The position numbers were made by a program, and so were the translations under genes. A stretch of 64,000 nt of DNA. It comes from Cheilinus undulatus (lineage: Eukaryota; Chordata; Actinopteri; Labriformes; Labridae). Position 1 is the stretch's first letter, and every line of letters starts with the position of its first letter. The DNA lies in NCBI RefSeq assembly GCF_018320785.1, contig NC_054865.1, positions 44,724,898-44,788,897 on the forward strand, given 5' to 3'. The notes under the pieces are model-generated. The model saw nothing but the letters and a program-made list of their open reading frames with translations, was not told where the DNA came from and did not search any database. Of the stretch, positions 43,441 through 55,500 are shown piece by piece.

Positions 43441-43542
43441 TCAATAGTAGGGATCCAGTGTGATAATCTTTTCTCTCTGTGCGCTCTTATAAGTGACATT
43501 TTTAAATGTTGATGTGGAGCTTCTGAACAGAGGATTGGTGCC
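43441..43542 (-). CDS. itgb6: itgb6 exon 15: cytoplasmic tail end and stop
   Basis: Residues about 751-783: [19 protein letters not shown] then [13 protein letters not shown] and TGA (43443-43441). Keeps both integrin tail motifs, NPLF (talin site) and NVTY (kindlin site). Confidence 0.94.
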   Translation of the reverse strand, partial: GTNPLFRSSTSTFKNVTYKSAQREKIITLDPYY

Positions 43543-46500
43543 CTACAAGGAAACAGAGAAAACAAAAGTATTTATTTGTTTATCTCACAGGGACAGTGCA
43601 TATTAATCTACATTTCTGTAAAGATGCCAGGGTTAGCCAAAAAGCTAGTTTCCATCAGCAATCTAATGCTCAATGTTAGAAAGGGTGAGGGAAGAAAATC
43701 AAAGATGCAGCAAGCCACTTAACAGCCAGCATTCAAAATCCCATCAGAAAACAGACTCAGTTTTTATGGAGCGAACTTGTTCAGGCAGACAGCCTTGTAC
43801 ACTTCCATGCATCATTACTCAATGACCTGACAAACACCCTCTCAGTTTGGTGGTCTATTTAAGCGAGAGGAGTCGGGCTGCAGACTGTACATCTCTGACG
43901 GCCACTCTCACAGACCGCTCTGAGACACCGTCTCTTTCTGAACATAAATAAGCGCTAAAACTTTCAAAAATAAATCTGATTAAACTTCTGTCTTGGATTA
44001 GGTTAAGGGTTAAGGTAATGGTTAGGATGCCCAAAGTTAAAAGTTAAAAACCTGATCTGCAAAACCTTATTACCTAAAGACAAGTAAACAGTCTGCTTAA
44101 AGGAAAAAGCTTATCATCCATGAAAACATTTTAATGCAGCAAACATAGCTCATAAAGCTCTGTTAGCGACTTAAGCTCCGTAGCTAACATAGCTTGAGCT
44201 AAGCTCATAAAGTGGCTACATAATCTACATAGCTAACTTATTTATCCCTGCAAATGTAAGAGTTATAACGTACATAAACAAATGTGTTATTACATTTGCA
44301 GTAGGCAACTGCTATTATATTTGTAGGAGCTTTATCACATTTGTGGGATTTTTACATTACAAGCTGCGGATGTGTGTTACATTTGTGGGCAGATATTACT
44401 TTGCAGGTGCAACTCAGAGATGTCCCTTTCAGCACCCTGTGTTTGTGGGTAGCAGTGTTTTTTTGCCCCGGATAGCATAAAAAACAAATTTTCTTGGAAA
44501 AGTTTGATATCACATGAACTTATGTCTTCTCCAGGAGCATATGCCATCATTTCACACTCAGGTGGCGTGTTGTGTGTCTACCTTGGATGGTTAGGCTATT
44601 ATGGCTAATAATAAAATTTGCTATGGAGGAATGAATGGGATTTTTACTAATACAACCTGTTGAGCTCAGTTTAGTTCCTTTAAGTCTGCCAAACCATTAT
44701 AGCCACCATACAACTAAAACTATATCACTCAAATTAAGACAAGTTTATAACAGAGCTGTGGAATATGGTTTTTTAGATATAATGACAGAGAGAACAGACA
44801 GTTAGTATGATGTTTTTTCTATGTTGGGAAAGCTGTTGGCTCAAATTTGTCAGATGGGGGCCCCACAGGGTCAGAATTTAAAAACCCTTGGTCCTTACTT
44901 GTTATTTTCCCTGCCCTTTTAATCCTGAGATTTTTGTTTGTTAAATGATCAAACTGGATGAGCATTTTTTTCTGTGACCTTAACTGCTTTATAAAAATGT
45001 ATTCAAACAGTTTATAGTTACATAGTTATCATGCTCAAGATTATTCTAAAATGGTGTTCATCATTTCTATAATTTAAAAACATTTTTTGACCTTTTTTGG
45101 TTTTAGATGTTTTCCTGGAGTTTGATAACAACTACATAATATTGTCAAGCTAATCTTTCAATGATTGGTCTTACTGATTGCCATTTTGCCTTGGACTTCT
45201 CAGCCTCAAACTTGGCCACCTCTTTACGGTCGTGGACAGACACCAGCACCTTCCACACACCAAGCAGGATCATGCCAATACACACCACAGAGAGGGAGAC
45301 CCCCAGAATAATCATGGGGATGTTGGGTGGCTCTGGACAACCTGGAACAGAGTAGATAATGAGGTAAGACTATTAATAGAACTTCCTTTTTGTTTCTTTT
45401 CTGTTATCTCAGTTGTTGTAAAGCTTACCGTATATCTGGGGATTGTGGGCTGTGATCCCCGTCTCGCCTGCCACAGCATTAAAGGAGATCCAGCACTCAT
45501 TCTCTGTCATTAGCGTGCATTGCATAGAAGCACCCTTGTCATGCTCTGAGAGAAAATGTGAAGAGAAATATCCATAAATAAGGCACAAATCCATCCTATA
45601 TCACCTTCCCTTTCTGCATTGTGCTGAGAGTGTAAAAGGATATACCCGGCTCTGTAGTGCTGTCAGTGTGATTTCCATATCAAAGACTACAATCTGGTGT
45701 GTGTGTGGACTACATCATTGTATTTCACATCTGAAGCCTGAAAAATCCTCTGTGATAATCAGATATACCTCTCAGCTTGCACAAGTATAGCAGGTTTAAA
45801 ATAATCTCCTGTATAAAGGAAGACGGGGTCCTTTGGCTATTCACATGCACTACAATAGCTCTGCCTGTACGACAAGGTAAATAATATGTTCCCCATTGTC
45901 CACTGCTGGACGTGGACATGGATGGTGTTGTGTTAGAGAGAGGGGGGATACAGGCTTCAGAAAGACACCCGAGTCAATGCAGGTCAGCATTCCTTCAAAT
46001 CTCTGACCCATGGGGAAACTTAGCACAGGCTGGTGTTGATACCACCATCAAAAACACAGCAGCTGAGGGAACAAACTCCAGCGACAACATGCAGGTCCAA
46101 CACGGGTAGGAAAGCGGCTGGTGTTTGTATACTCATGGTTTGTTTGTAATGAATATCGTTGTACATTTCCTGTTAAAATATATATGCATAGGCATTTAGT
46201 AAATATATAACTAAATGCTGCTGATTTTAGAACACAATAAAGCTAAATTTTAGGCTCATGTTGTAGCTGGCCCAAACTGTTTTCACATATCAACTTTTTT
46301 TTAGACAGACTACCTGTGAAATTGAGCATGTGATTATCCCTGATGGATGAAAGAGAGGAGGACATAACACATAAAGAATGGTGTAGAAATGGCAGATGAA
46401 GCAACAGATAGACTGATGTATTGATGGTTTCAATAGGGTATCAACCACTCAGCATCAACAAATAATCTGGGAGAAGTTTAATGGTAAAAAGAAGACATAA

Positions 46501-49500
46501 TGTAGTTTTATTATGTGCAAGAAGATCTCACTATAGTCATGCCTCAGTTGCAGGATGTACATGTCATGATTCTGTCACGCTCAGGAAATTTCATGAATAT
46601 TTTTTTTGAATATTTCATGCTGTACTCACCCTGATATCAAAAGAAAATTATAGGGGACTGGCTCGAAAAAAAAATCCAGAAAAAATTGGACTTAAAATTC
46701 ATCTTTTTGCATTTACAAATGGTATTCATCAGGAACATTTATAAAAATTCAAGAGATTGGTGCATGTGTGGCTCCTAACTGGTGGGTCAGGACACAAAAG
46801 TGGGTTGCGGACTGTCTTCAGTGGGTCATGAATTTGGGCCAGCAAAATTTTAAAAATAGAAATATATAGGTTGTTTTGCATCATGTGATCCCAAATGTCT
46901 GTTGGGGGTCAGGAAGTGGGGGATAGCCAATAGGAGCGAATGGAATAGAGGAAAGTTAGTACTTTAAAGCTCTAAATAGGTAAAGACGATCCTTACACTT
47001 CACTAAAAAGGTGTTTTGTTTTGTTTTTTTTAATCACAGCTCAACAGATTTACTTGTTGTGAGGCTGATCAAAATCACGATTTACTCAGTCCTACAGACC
47101 TCCTAGCATTGCATCATTAGATGTAGGGAGACAAAAGTCTTATGCAAGAGTGTTGTGGGACACCCCTCACCCAGGCTTAAAGACGGAGGCTTCTTTCATT
47201 CCTGCCTGCTGCTGTTTCATTGTGAGTTTTTAAATTTCTTTTAACTTTTGCCTGAATATTTCACTGCTTTTGGAAGACAAAAGTAGCTAAAGAATAAGGA
47301 AGGTTTATACTTTCACACTTTGAACACTTGGCAGAGTCATAAACAGCTCAAAAATAGGAGCATTTTCCTATGTAGAAATCACTACTTGCCCCTGAAGGGG
47401 TGTTCTCTGCTGCTGTGTGACATCATCTGCAAAGGACCTATAAAGGAGATAGTGGTGGGTCCTGAGGCTAGACCATTTGAGAACCACTTCTCTATACAGC
47501 CGACAAAACAAACCATTAGTGAGAAGATTCGTTATGTCAATAAAGTTAATTTAACTGCTTTTTACTGCTGTCATCTGGTTGGTATCACATTTAACAGCAT
47601 TTTTATATATGTACGCAGCAAAGATCCACAGCTGAGCTGCATGTTACACAAGGGAAGCAGGAAGATTTTATTCATCAGAAAACCCAACTTGCCCATGCTC
47701 ATGGACAAGATCGGAAAAGAGATTCTGGAGCAGCCAACTTTGACAAAAACACAAACATTTCTTTTTTTATGAAAAGACTCAGCTGTGAGATGATCAGTTA
47801 AAAATCTCTATTGTTACTTGTGTGAAGTCGTTATTTGTATGTTTTAATCTAAGAACATTCCTTGCTGTTGATATTTTCTTGAAACATACACAACAACAGT
47901 CATCATCTGATTTCATTCCATGTTTTTGAGGTCGATAATCTACCTGCACAAACTTGAAACCTGCCAGAGACTATCAAAGACTGTTTTGAAAAATCTTTCT
48001 TGATAGCTCCTCCAAGAAACCATCACATCAAGGTCTGTCTGTCAAAGAGTCAGGTACTCCTCCACTACTGCAACGTTTATTATGATTTAAAAAACCTAGA
48101 TAATGTGTGATAACAAACATGAATACGAGGACTTGTGTTACAGGCAATAAAGGTTCCCATCAGCTCCTCAAAACTCTAGACACAATGATATGCACAAAGG
48201 TCCACACCCAAATTGAAGATTCAGGAAACAGAATATTCCCTGTGATACTTTAATTATCTCAAACAGTTTTAAGTATCAGCCAGTTTTATTTCACTCTGTA
48301 CTGGCATGACCTTAGCTGTTGGCAAGGCAAGGCATGCAAATAGATGAGCATGACAAAGTATGCTCTGTGTAGTAAACAGTGTAAGAAGGGCAAAGTCAGT
48401 GGCAATGTCTTTAATCTGAGTGCATAACATCAAATAGTTTGCAATATTTCATTGTTTGACTTAGCTTGAGTCAACAGATTTTGACACATTTATTTCTATA
48501 GAAATATATCTTTTTATAAATTTCAATATAAAGACAATATTATCCAGTTTTCCAGTCTTGGAAAATCAAACAAAAGCAGTCTGGTACATTCTATCATGTC
48601 TACAGAAGATATCACTATTATTATTTACACTTTTAATGCAATTATGAAATTATCTCATGTACTTTTAATCAGTCTTTTTACTGTGAGTATGAATATATTT
48701 AAAGTGGACTATCCCATTTTGCAGGCCCACTGGAGCAGTGGCCCTCAGCATGCCTTTAAATCTTTTTAATTTAGGATAAAATACTCCACAAGTGTGGGAG
48801 CACTTCAAGAGGTTAGAGATGATCCCAAAACAGTAAAATGCAAGCTGGGCCAACAGCTTTGGTCAGACATCTTGGCAACAAGCAACCTGGCGTGCCAGTC
48901 AAAATGGGTAAATAGCACAGAAGTTTACAAGGATTCTGTACTGTATATGGTCAAGTCAGGACAGGTCAGCCATGAGAACATACGCTGATTCGGCACTTTG
49001 GTGTGTCCACCTTTTCCCTGTACCATTGGTCATGTATATGGGCACATGTAATATTGGCATTACCTAAAGGCAAGTTTAGGTGTGCCAGGTTGCAAAGTCA
49101 CCGTGAGTTCAAAACGTCAATAAAACCAAAGGTACTATTGACGTTTTGAACTCATGGCGACTTTCCAACAAGCTCTGAAATCATGCAGCACATCAGTGGC
49201 ATCGGCAGGCTTAACTAATGGAGGGAAAACCACCCTCACCAACAGACTGATCAAAAACCTGCCCAACTGTTGTTTTGGTCCATCAGGATGACTTCATCAA
49301 GCCCCACGATCAGATTGAAGTTGGTGAAGATTGCTTTCAGCAGTACAATGTCATCAGTGTTCTGGACATAGATGCCATGATGAGTACGATCTACGCATGG
49401 TTGGATAACCCCAGTGAAGTTTGAGAAATCTCATGGCATTAATAACACCCTGGATACTGAGATCGTCGCAAAGTCTGACACTAAGGAGGAGAAGACTCAC

Positions 49501-52500
49501 ATCCTTATTGTGGAAGGCTTTCTGCTTTACACCTACGAACCTTTGATCAACGTGCTGAACCAAAGTTACTTTATTTCCATCCCGTGTGATGAATGCAAAA
49601 AGAGGAGGTGCTCTAGGAACTACACAGTGCCAGATCCACCCGGCCTGTTCAACGGCCACGTCTGGCCCATGTATTTGAAACGCAAGAACATGTGGTAAAG
49701 TGGTATTTCCACTTTAGACTAATTGGTTAAAAGCAATTTAAAAGGGCGTTTAGCAGAAAAGGGAAATAGACACCTGGAAACATCCTTATTATTTACAAAA
49801 TGACTTGTCCTCAGTATGCCACATGTTAAACACCACCAGAAAGATCTAATTTTCAGCATTCTGACCATGTCAACCTCTCCAGGATAAAACCACCACAGCA
49901 GCCACAATAAATGCATTTATCAGGCCTAGACACATGATCATAACATTCTATCAAAAACCGTCCCACAATCTAAATCTAGTCATAATTTAAGGCCAAAACA
50001 AGATTACATGCATAAAGATCCATGGACTTGCTGTTGTCAATAGTCCATGGTATATGCTGTTATAATGTTTTTTTCCTTCAGGAAATTATAAGCAATGCAG
50101 TTAGGGCTGGGCAATTAATCGCAAATTAGATTAAATCGCAATATGGCCTGCTGCAATTTTCAAATCGCAGAAGGTGCAATATTTCTTTAACCTGAAATTT
50201 GTGTCAACATACCAGTTTAAAACTTTTTTTGCAGCAGAGATATCATGCATTATATATCATGCAATCCTTCAAGTGCCATATGTTTAGAAATTACCTAAAA
50301 AATCCTACTTTCTTCATTTTTGTATGTTTTTCTTAATGTATGTGAGAATTACATAAAAATGATCACTACCTTTAATATAATAAGTCATATCCAATTTGCT
50401 ATATGAGTCAAAATCATCACAATTCTATATTTTTTCAAAACTGTTAAGCCCGTTTAATCGAATATTGTGTTGGTTATAGTATGGAATGACTTATTGCTTG
50501 CTTTGATGGAAAATATATAGGATGAGAAACTTAAGAAATAATCACATATTAAATTGCGATTGCAATATTGGGGAAAAAAATCGCAATTAGATTATTTTTC
50601 CAAATCATTTAGCCTTAAATGCAATACTGCAAAATGTCTCCAAACCTCAATCCTTTTTAGAGTCTCCAGTTTGAAAATGCCTGGTCTTTTCCTGAGAAAA
50701 ACAGGAGCCACATATTAATTTTCTGTTCTGTTGTTTTCAGCTTTAAACATCAGAAGCTAAGGCTTCATGCTTTGGTCCAGTTTTCCAGCGTCTACCTCCC
50801 AGCTACAGTCATCTACAGGCCTCTGATTCACAACACAAATTCAGATGTGATTTTTGTTGTTGTTGTATTACTTAATACCAGTAGCAGCTACAGTGAGTCT
50901 GATATTTAGGGAAGAAACTTTAGTGTGTTCACCTTGCATATGATTGTTCTCTCTATGTTTCAAAAACAGCATTCAACTGAATTTGGATAGGTGTTGTTTA
51001 GTATTATCTGGAAATCTAAGGTTTTTTTTTTTTTTTTTTAACTGAAAGGCCATTGAGGTCAATAGTGTTTTTGGACATGGAAGTCTACTGTCTACTTAAA
51101 GCAAAACAACTGAGTGACAAAAGACCCTTTTTTGTTTTTGTTCTTTTTAAGTTTTTTGGGGGGCTTTCATGCCTTTATTATGGAAGAGGACAGCAGATAG
51201 AGTCAGAAACAGGGAAGAGAGAGAATATGGACTTGTAGGTTAGACTACAACTGGCTGCCCTTATACATGGAGAGCTAACCTCTCTGTCATATGTGCCCTA
51301 GAAAGCCTTCTTTTTGAGCCGTGGTATCCCATCATACCTTGTAGATGTCTTACTGACACTGTCACAGCTAGAACAGGAAATGCATCCTTCATCACATTAT
51401 ACAAAGCAGTTCTGTATCAGGTGCATTAGTGAGTCTTTTACCTGCTGTTGTGTTGATGAAAACTTTCGGGAAGCTGCACTTCTGATCACACCACTCAGCC
51501 TCATCTTTATCTTGCAGATGGCACTCTACACAGGTCCTGGTAGTAACACAAGCAGAACAAAGTTCTCCTTAAAGATGATACAATACCGCATGGTTTCTAC
51601 AGTTTAATGAGTCTTCCATCACTGACATAGGGAGTACAAAGAAATCCCAGTGTTGGTCACTTATCACAGCTTTCCCAAGGCCTCTCTCTCTCTCTATCAC
51701 CTCCTAACAGTGGTATCAAGTGGCACTGGCCCTGACAGCTGCTTTACAATACAGAAAGGAAATCTCTTAGCACTGTGCTGGGGACATTAGTTGCCTTTTG
51801 ATGTCATGTGGAAGGTGTAGACACATGTGAACAAGGGGATCAGAACCTAATACGTCTGTGCTCAAAAGAACAACCAGATCATGTACTGCAGGGAGACAAA
51901 ATCTTATATCTTTTAGGAATAGATTAAACAATTAAAGCACACAAACCCTACCAAATTACATCATTTTTCAAGGATGGCGTGAATGGGCTCTCACCTTGCA
52001 GAGCTGCAGGCGTCTCCACATGTTGGACACTTCTCACACTTGTCCCCAGATGCTCCAGGTACTGAGCAGACACATTGGTCACACTCACATCTTCCCCGGC
52101 CGCTGCAGACAGTGCCATCCTCTGACATGCATGACTCAGTGCTGCTGCTGCAGTTACAGTACTCTCCTGTCCAACCGCTCTCACAGTGACACTCCCCACA
52201 GTCACAGATCCCATGGCCTGCAAGTGTTCAATCATCAAAGGAGTAGTCTCAACCTAGAATCATAGTATAGATAATAAAAATGTAGAAACTCACCTCCACA
52301 GAGCTCCCCACGGAACCGAACACAGGAGTAGTCATCGCACTCGCAGTAAGGTCCATAGATGCGTCCAAAACTGGATGCATGGCACACACACTGTCCGCAG
52401 TAGCACTGCCCCTGACCGCTGCATATCGCAGACTCATTGTTGGCGAGGCAGCTACTCAACACAGCGCTGTCTTCATTGCACTCACATTCAGCTCCCGTGA

Positions 52501-55500
52501 ACCCCGGCTGACACACACATACACCACAGTGGAAAGACCCCTGACCCTCGGTGCACTGGCTGCTGTTTGCTTCGGGAGGCTGCCGGCAGTCACACGAACA
52601 AAGAGACTCCAGGTCCACCTCCAAACTGTCCTGTAAGCCCACGGGTTTGATGGAGAAGTGCCGGACCCCTGGCAGGCATCCTGAGAGCTCCACAGTCACA
52701 TTAAACACTACCTGGGGAGTAAAAAAGAAGCACCTTGACTAGAATATTTTCTCCAAACTAACATTGATCTTATCCTGACAAGCTGTGCCTTTGAAGCCTC
52801 ATTACTGGGGCTTCAGTGTTATCAAAAACCATTAAAACACACAAGTAAGGGATCAACAGGGTATCATTTCCACCATTGCACTATATCAGCTGACAAAGGT
52901 TTGAATACTTTTGAACAACTTACAAGAACCAGTAATCTAAAAAGGAGGATTTTCACAGATATCTACAGTTAAGAACGTCCTTTGATAAAAATATTCAAAT
53001 CATGGGGGAGGAAGAAATATGTCTGATTATGTTTTTTGTTGATGTACTTAATGCTTAAAGTAACAGAAAAATTAAGAATCTACTCTTTATTAATGCTGGA
53101 GAGAGGGCAGTTCACTATATAAAACTTGCACCTGTGGAGTATTGCATGTGGAAAAACATTTTAAGATTCTTTATAACTCCTGCAATCAAACAGTTACAAA
53201 TTAACAATCCTGGGTGTGGTCAATACTGGAGATCGTGCGGTAATATGTCTACAGGTAATTTTCATATGTTTTGTAATTGCTCTGTTATTTCTTCTGACTG
53301 GGTGGATGATAAGACCGCAATCAGATCAATTATCAGCTCAAAGCTCAACTTTTTTTTAATAGTGTTGCATATTTAGAAGTGAGCCACCTGGGGTTAAAAA
53401 ACAGGACAGATCTTTATTGCAAATACTACTAGTTGGTATTCAAAAGGTAAATATCAGAACATGGCTAAATAAAGAACTTCTAACAATCATTGAATGGAAG
53501 GAAAAACTGACTCTCAACAAGACTCTGAGATGCTTTACAATCTCTGTTCCAGTTCATCCCGAAAGTGCACAATGGGGTTGAGGTCACGGCTCTGTGTGGG
53601 CAAGTCAAATTCTTTCCACCAAACTAATCTGCCCATCTCTTTATAGACCTGGCTTTGTGCACTGGGGCACGGTCATGCTGGAATAAAAAAGAGCCTTCCC
53701 CAAACTGTTGCCACAAAGTTGGAAGCATAACATTGTCCCAACTGTCTTGGTTTGCTGAGGTATTAAGTGATAACCCTAAAAGACACCCTGAAAAACAGCC
53801 CCATACCATTATCCCTCCTCCACCAGATTTCACAGTTGGCACAATGCAGTCAGGCAGGTAACGTTCTCCCGGCATTTGCCAAATCCACACTCGACCATCT
53901 GACTGCCAAACAGAGAAGTGTGGTTCATCACGCCACAGAACGTGTTTCCACTGCTTCACAGTTGAGTGTCGGAATACTTTACAGAACTCCATGTGATGCT
54001 TGGCGACTTTTAAGCACCATGCGCCTAAGCAGTCAATGACCTTGCTCTGTGATTTTATGAGGATTTTACTATGGGGAATTGTTCATCAATATCAGCAAAC
54101 CTCATTCAAATGCATCCATGCCCGTTTACACACCACTGACGACGAAGCAGTGGGAGCAAATTAGGGTTAAGCATCTTGTGCAACTACACATCAGCACATG
54201 ACTGCAGGATCTGGGGACTGAACTCACAACAAGCAGGACGACCAACTCTACCTACATAGCCACAGTGCCCCTCTTTAAGAAAACCTTTTCATGCCATGCT
54301 TGACTGTGTTAATGCAGTCTTCCTGTGCTTAGTCTAGCCAAAGAAATCATTCATCTCACAGCATTGATTTGATTTTCTGCTGGATAAGGAACAAAGAGAG
54401 GTCACAAATTCACCTATTTAAAGCTCTTTCATCAGTTTTCAATGGGTTTTGCATTCATTTTCAGATTATTGTTCTTGTTCATGAATTTCATGACTTTAGA
54501 AGAAAAACTCATTGTTTACTTGCTCTGAACTTGTTTTTAGTGGAGCTGTATTCTTCAAATCTCTTTAGTATTCCTCCTTTAAATCTACCCTTAAGCCATC
54601 CATACCTTACTGCTTTGATTACCATGTGAAGGTTTTTTTGTCAATATTACAAAGGCACTTAGCCTGCTTTTTTTTGGCTAAACAACCAAACCATATAACA
54701 ACAGTTTTACCTGTACTGCTCCTTTTTCGATAGAATCCATAATATTTTTCCTGTCTGTGTACTGTATGGCTGTAGTTTGTTCAACAGTTTCACATAAAGC
54801 ATGCTAAAGTGCAGATATACCTGTATGAAGGGTTATGAAGAGAGAGTTATTGAGAGAGAGGCAACTGACCGTCTCTCCAGGTTTAATATTGGAGCAGCGT
54901 TTCGTATCAGGTAGGACACTCCCGTTCGGACAAAAAGCTGTAAAGGACAACTGGAGCTCTTCTGTGTCTCCAAGGACCTCCAGCTCAATCTCTGAACGCA
55001 GCTCCTGGAAGACAGTTTATATAAATGTGTCAGTACCTTGAACAAAAATGCAACTGGAGCAACAGCTTCATACAAACATAGTTTACAATCATCTGGAGCA
55101 AATAAAAACACAATGAACCAGCTCTAAACACAACAGACTGACTTCTCTTGAGAAGAAGTGGGATTTCCAGGGCGTTAAGTGGAATTACACTTTCACCTTG
55201 CTCTGACCTGTAGCGTGCTGAGGCTGTTTAAAACCCCCTATCTACTTCCCTCTTTTTGTGTGAGTCATCATCCCAGGTGTGCTGGTTTGCACAAAGCACC
55301 TGAGGAAAAGTGTGACAGCTGACCTCAGCGGGAGGAAAGACTGCGTTTGACTGACTAATGACCTCTGTGGCGGACTGTCTGGGTGCCATCAGAGGGTAAA
55401 TTGTGAGTTTCCTGCTGGCCTGTAATTGTACTCAGTGCGTCTTTTGGGTTGCTAAGGAGGACAAAACAAGGAGATGTTTATAGCGAAGACGTAAACTGGA

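Noticed and set aside
47320..47772. A 150-codon plus-strand open frame in itgb6 intron 12
   Set aside because: It does not begin with ATG, shows no domain or family resemblance and has no flanking splice sites that suggest an exon.
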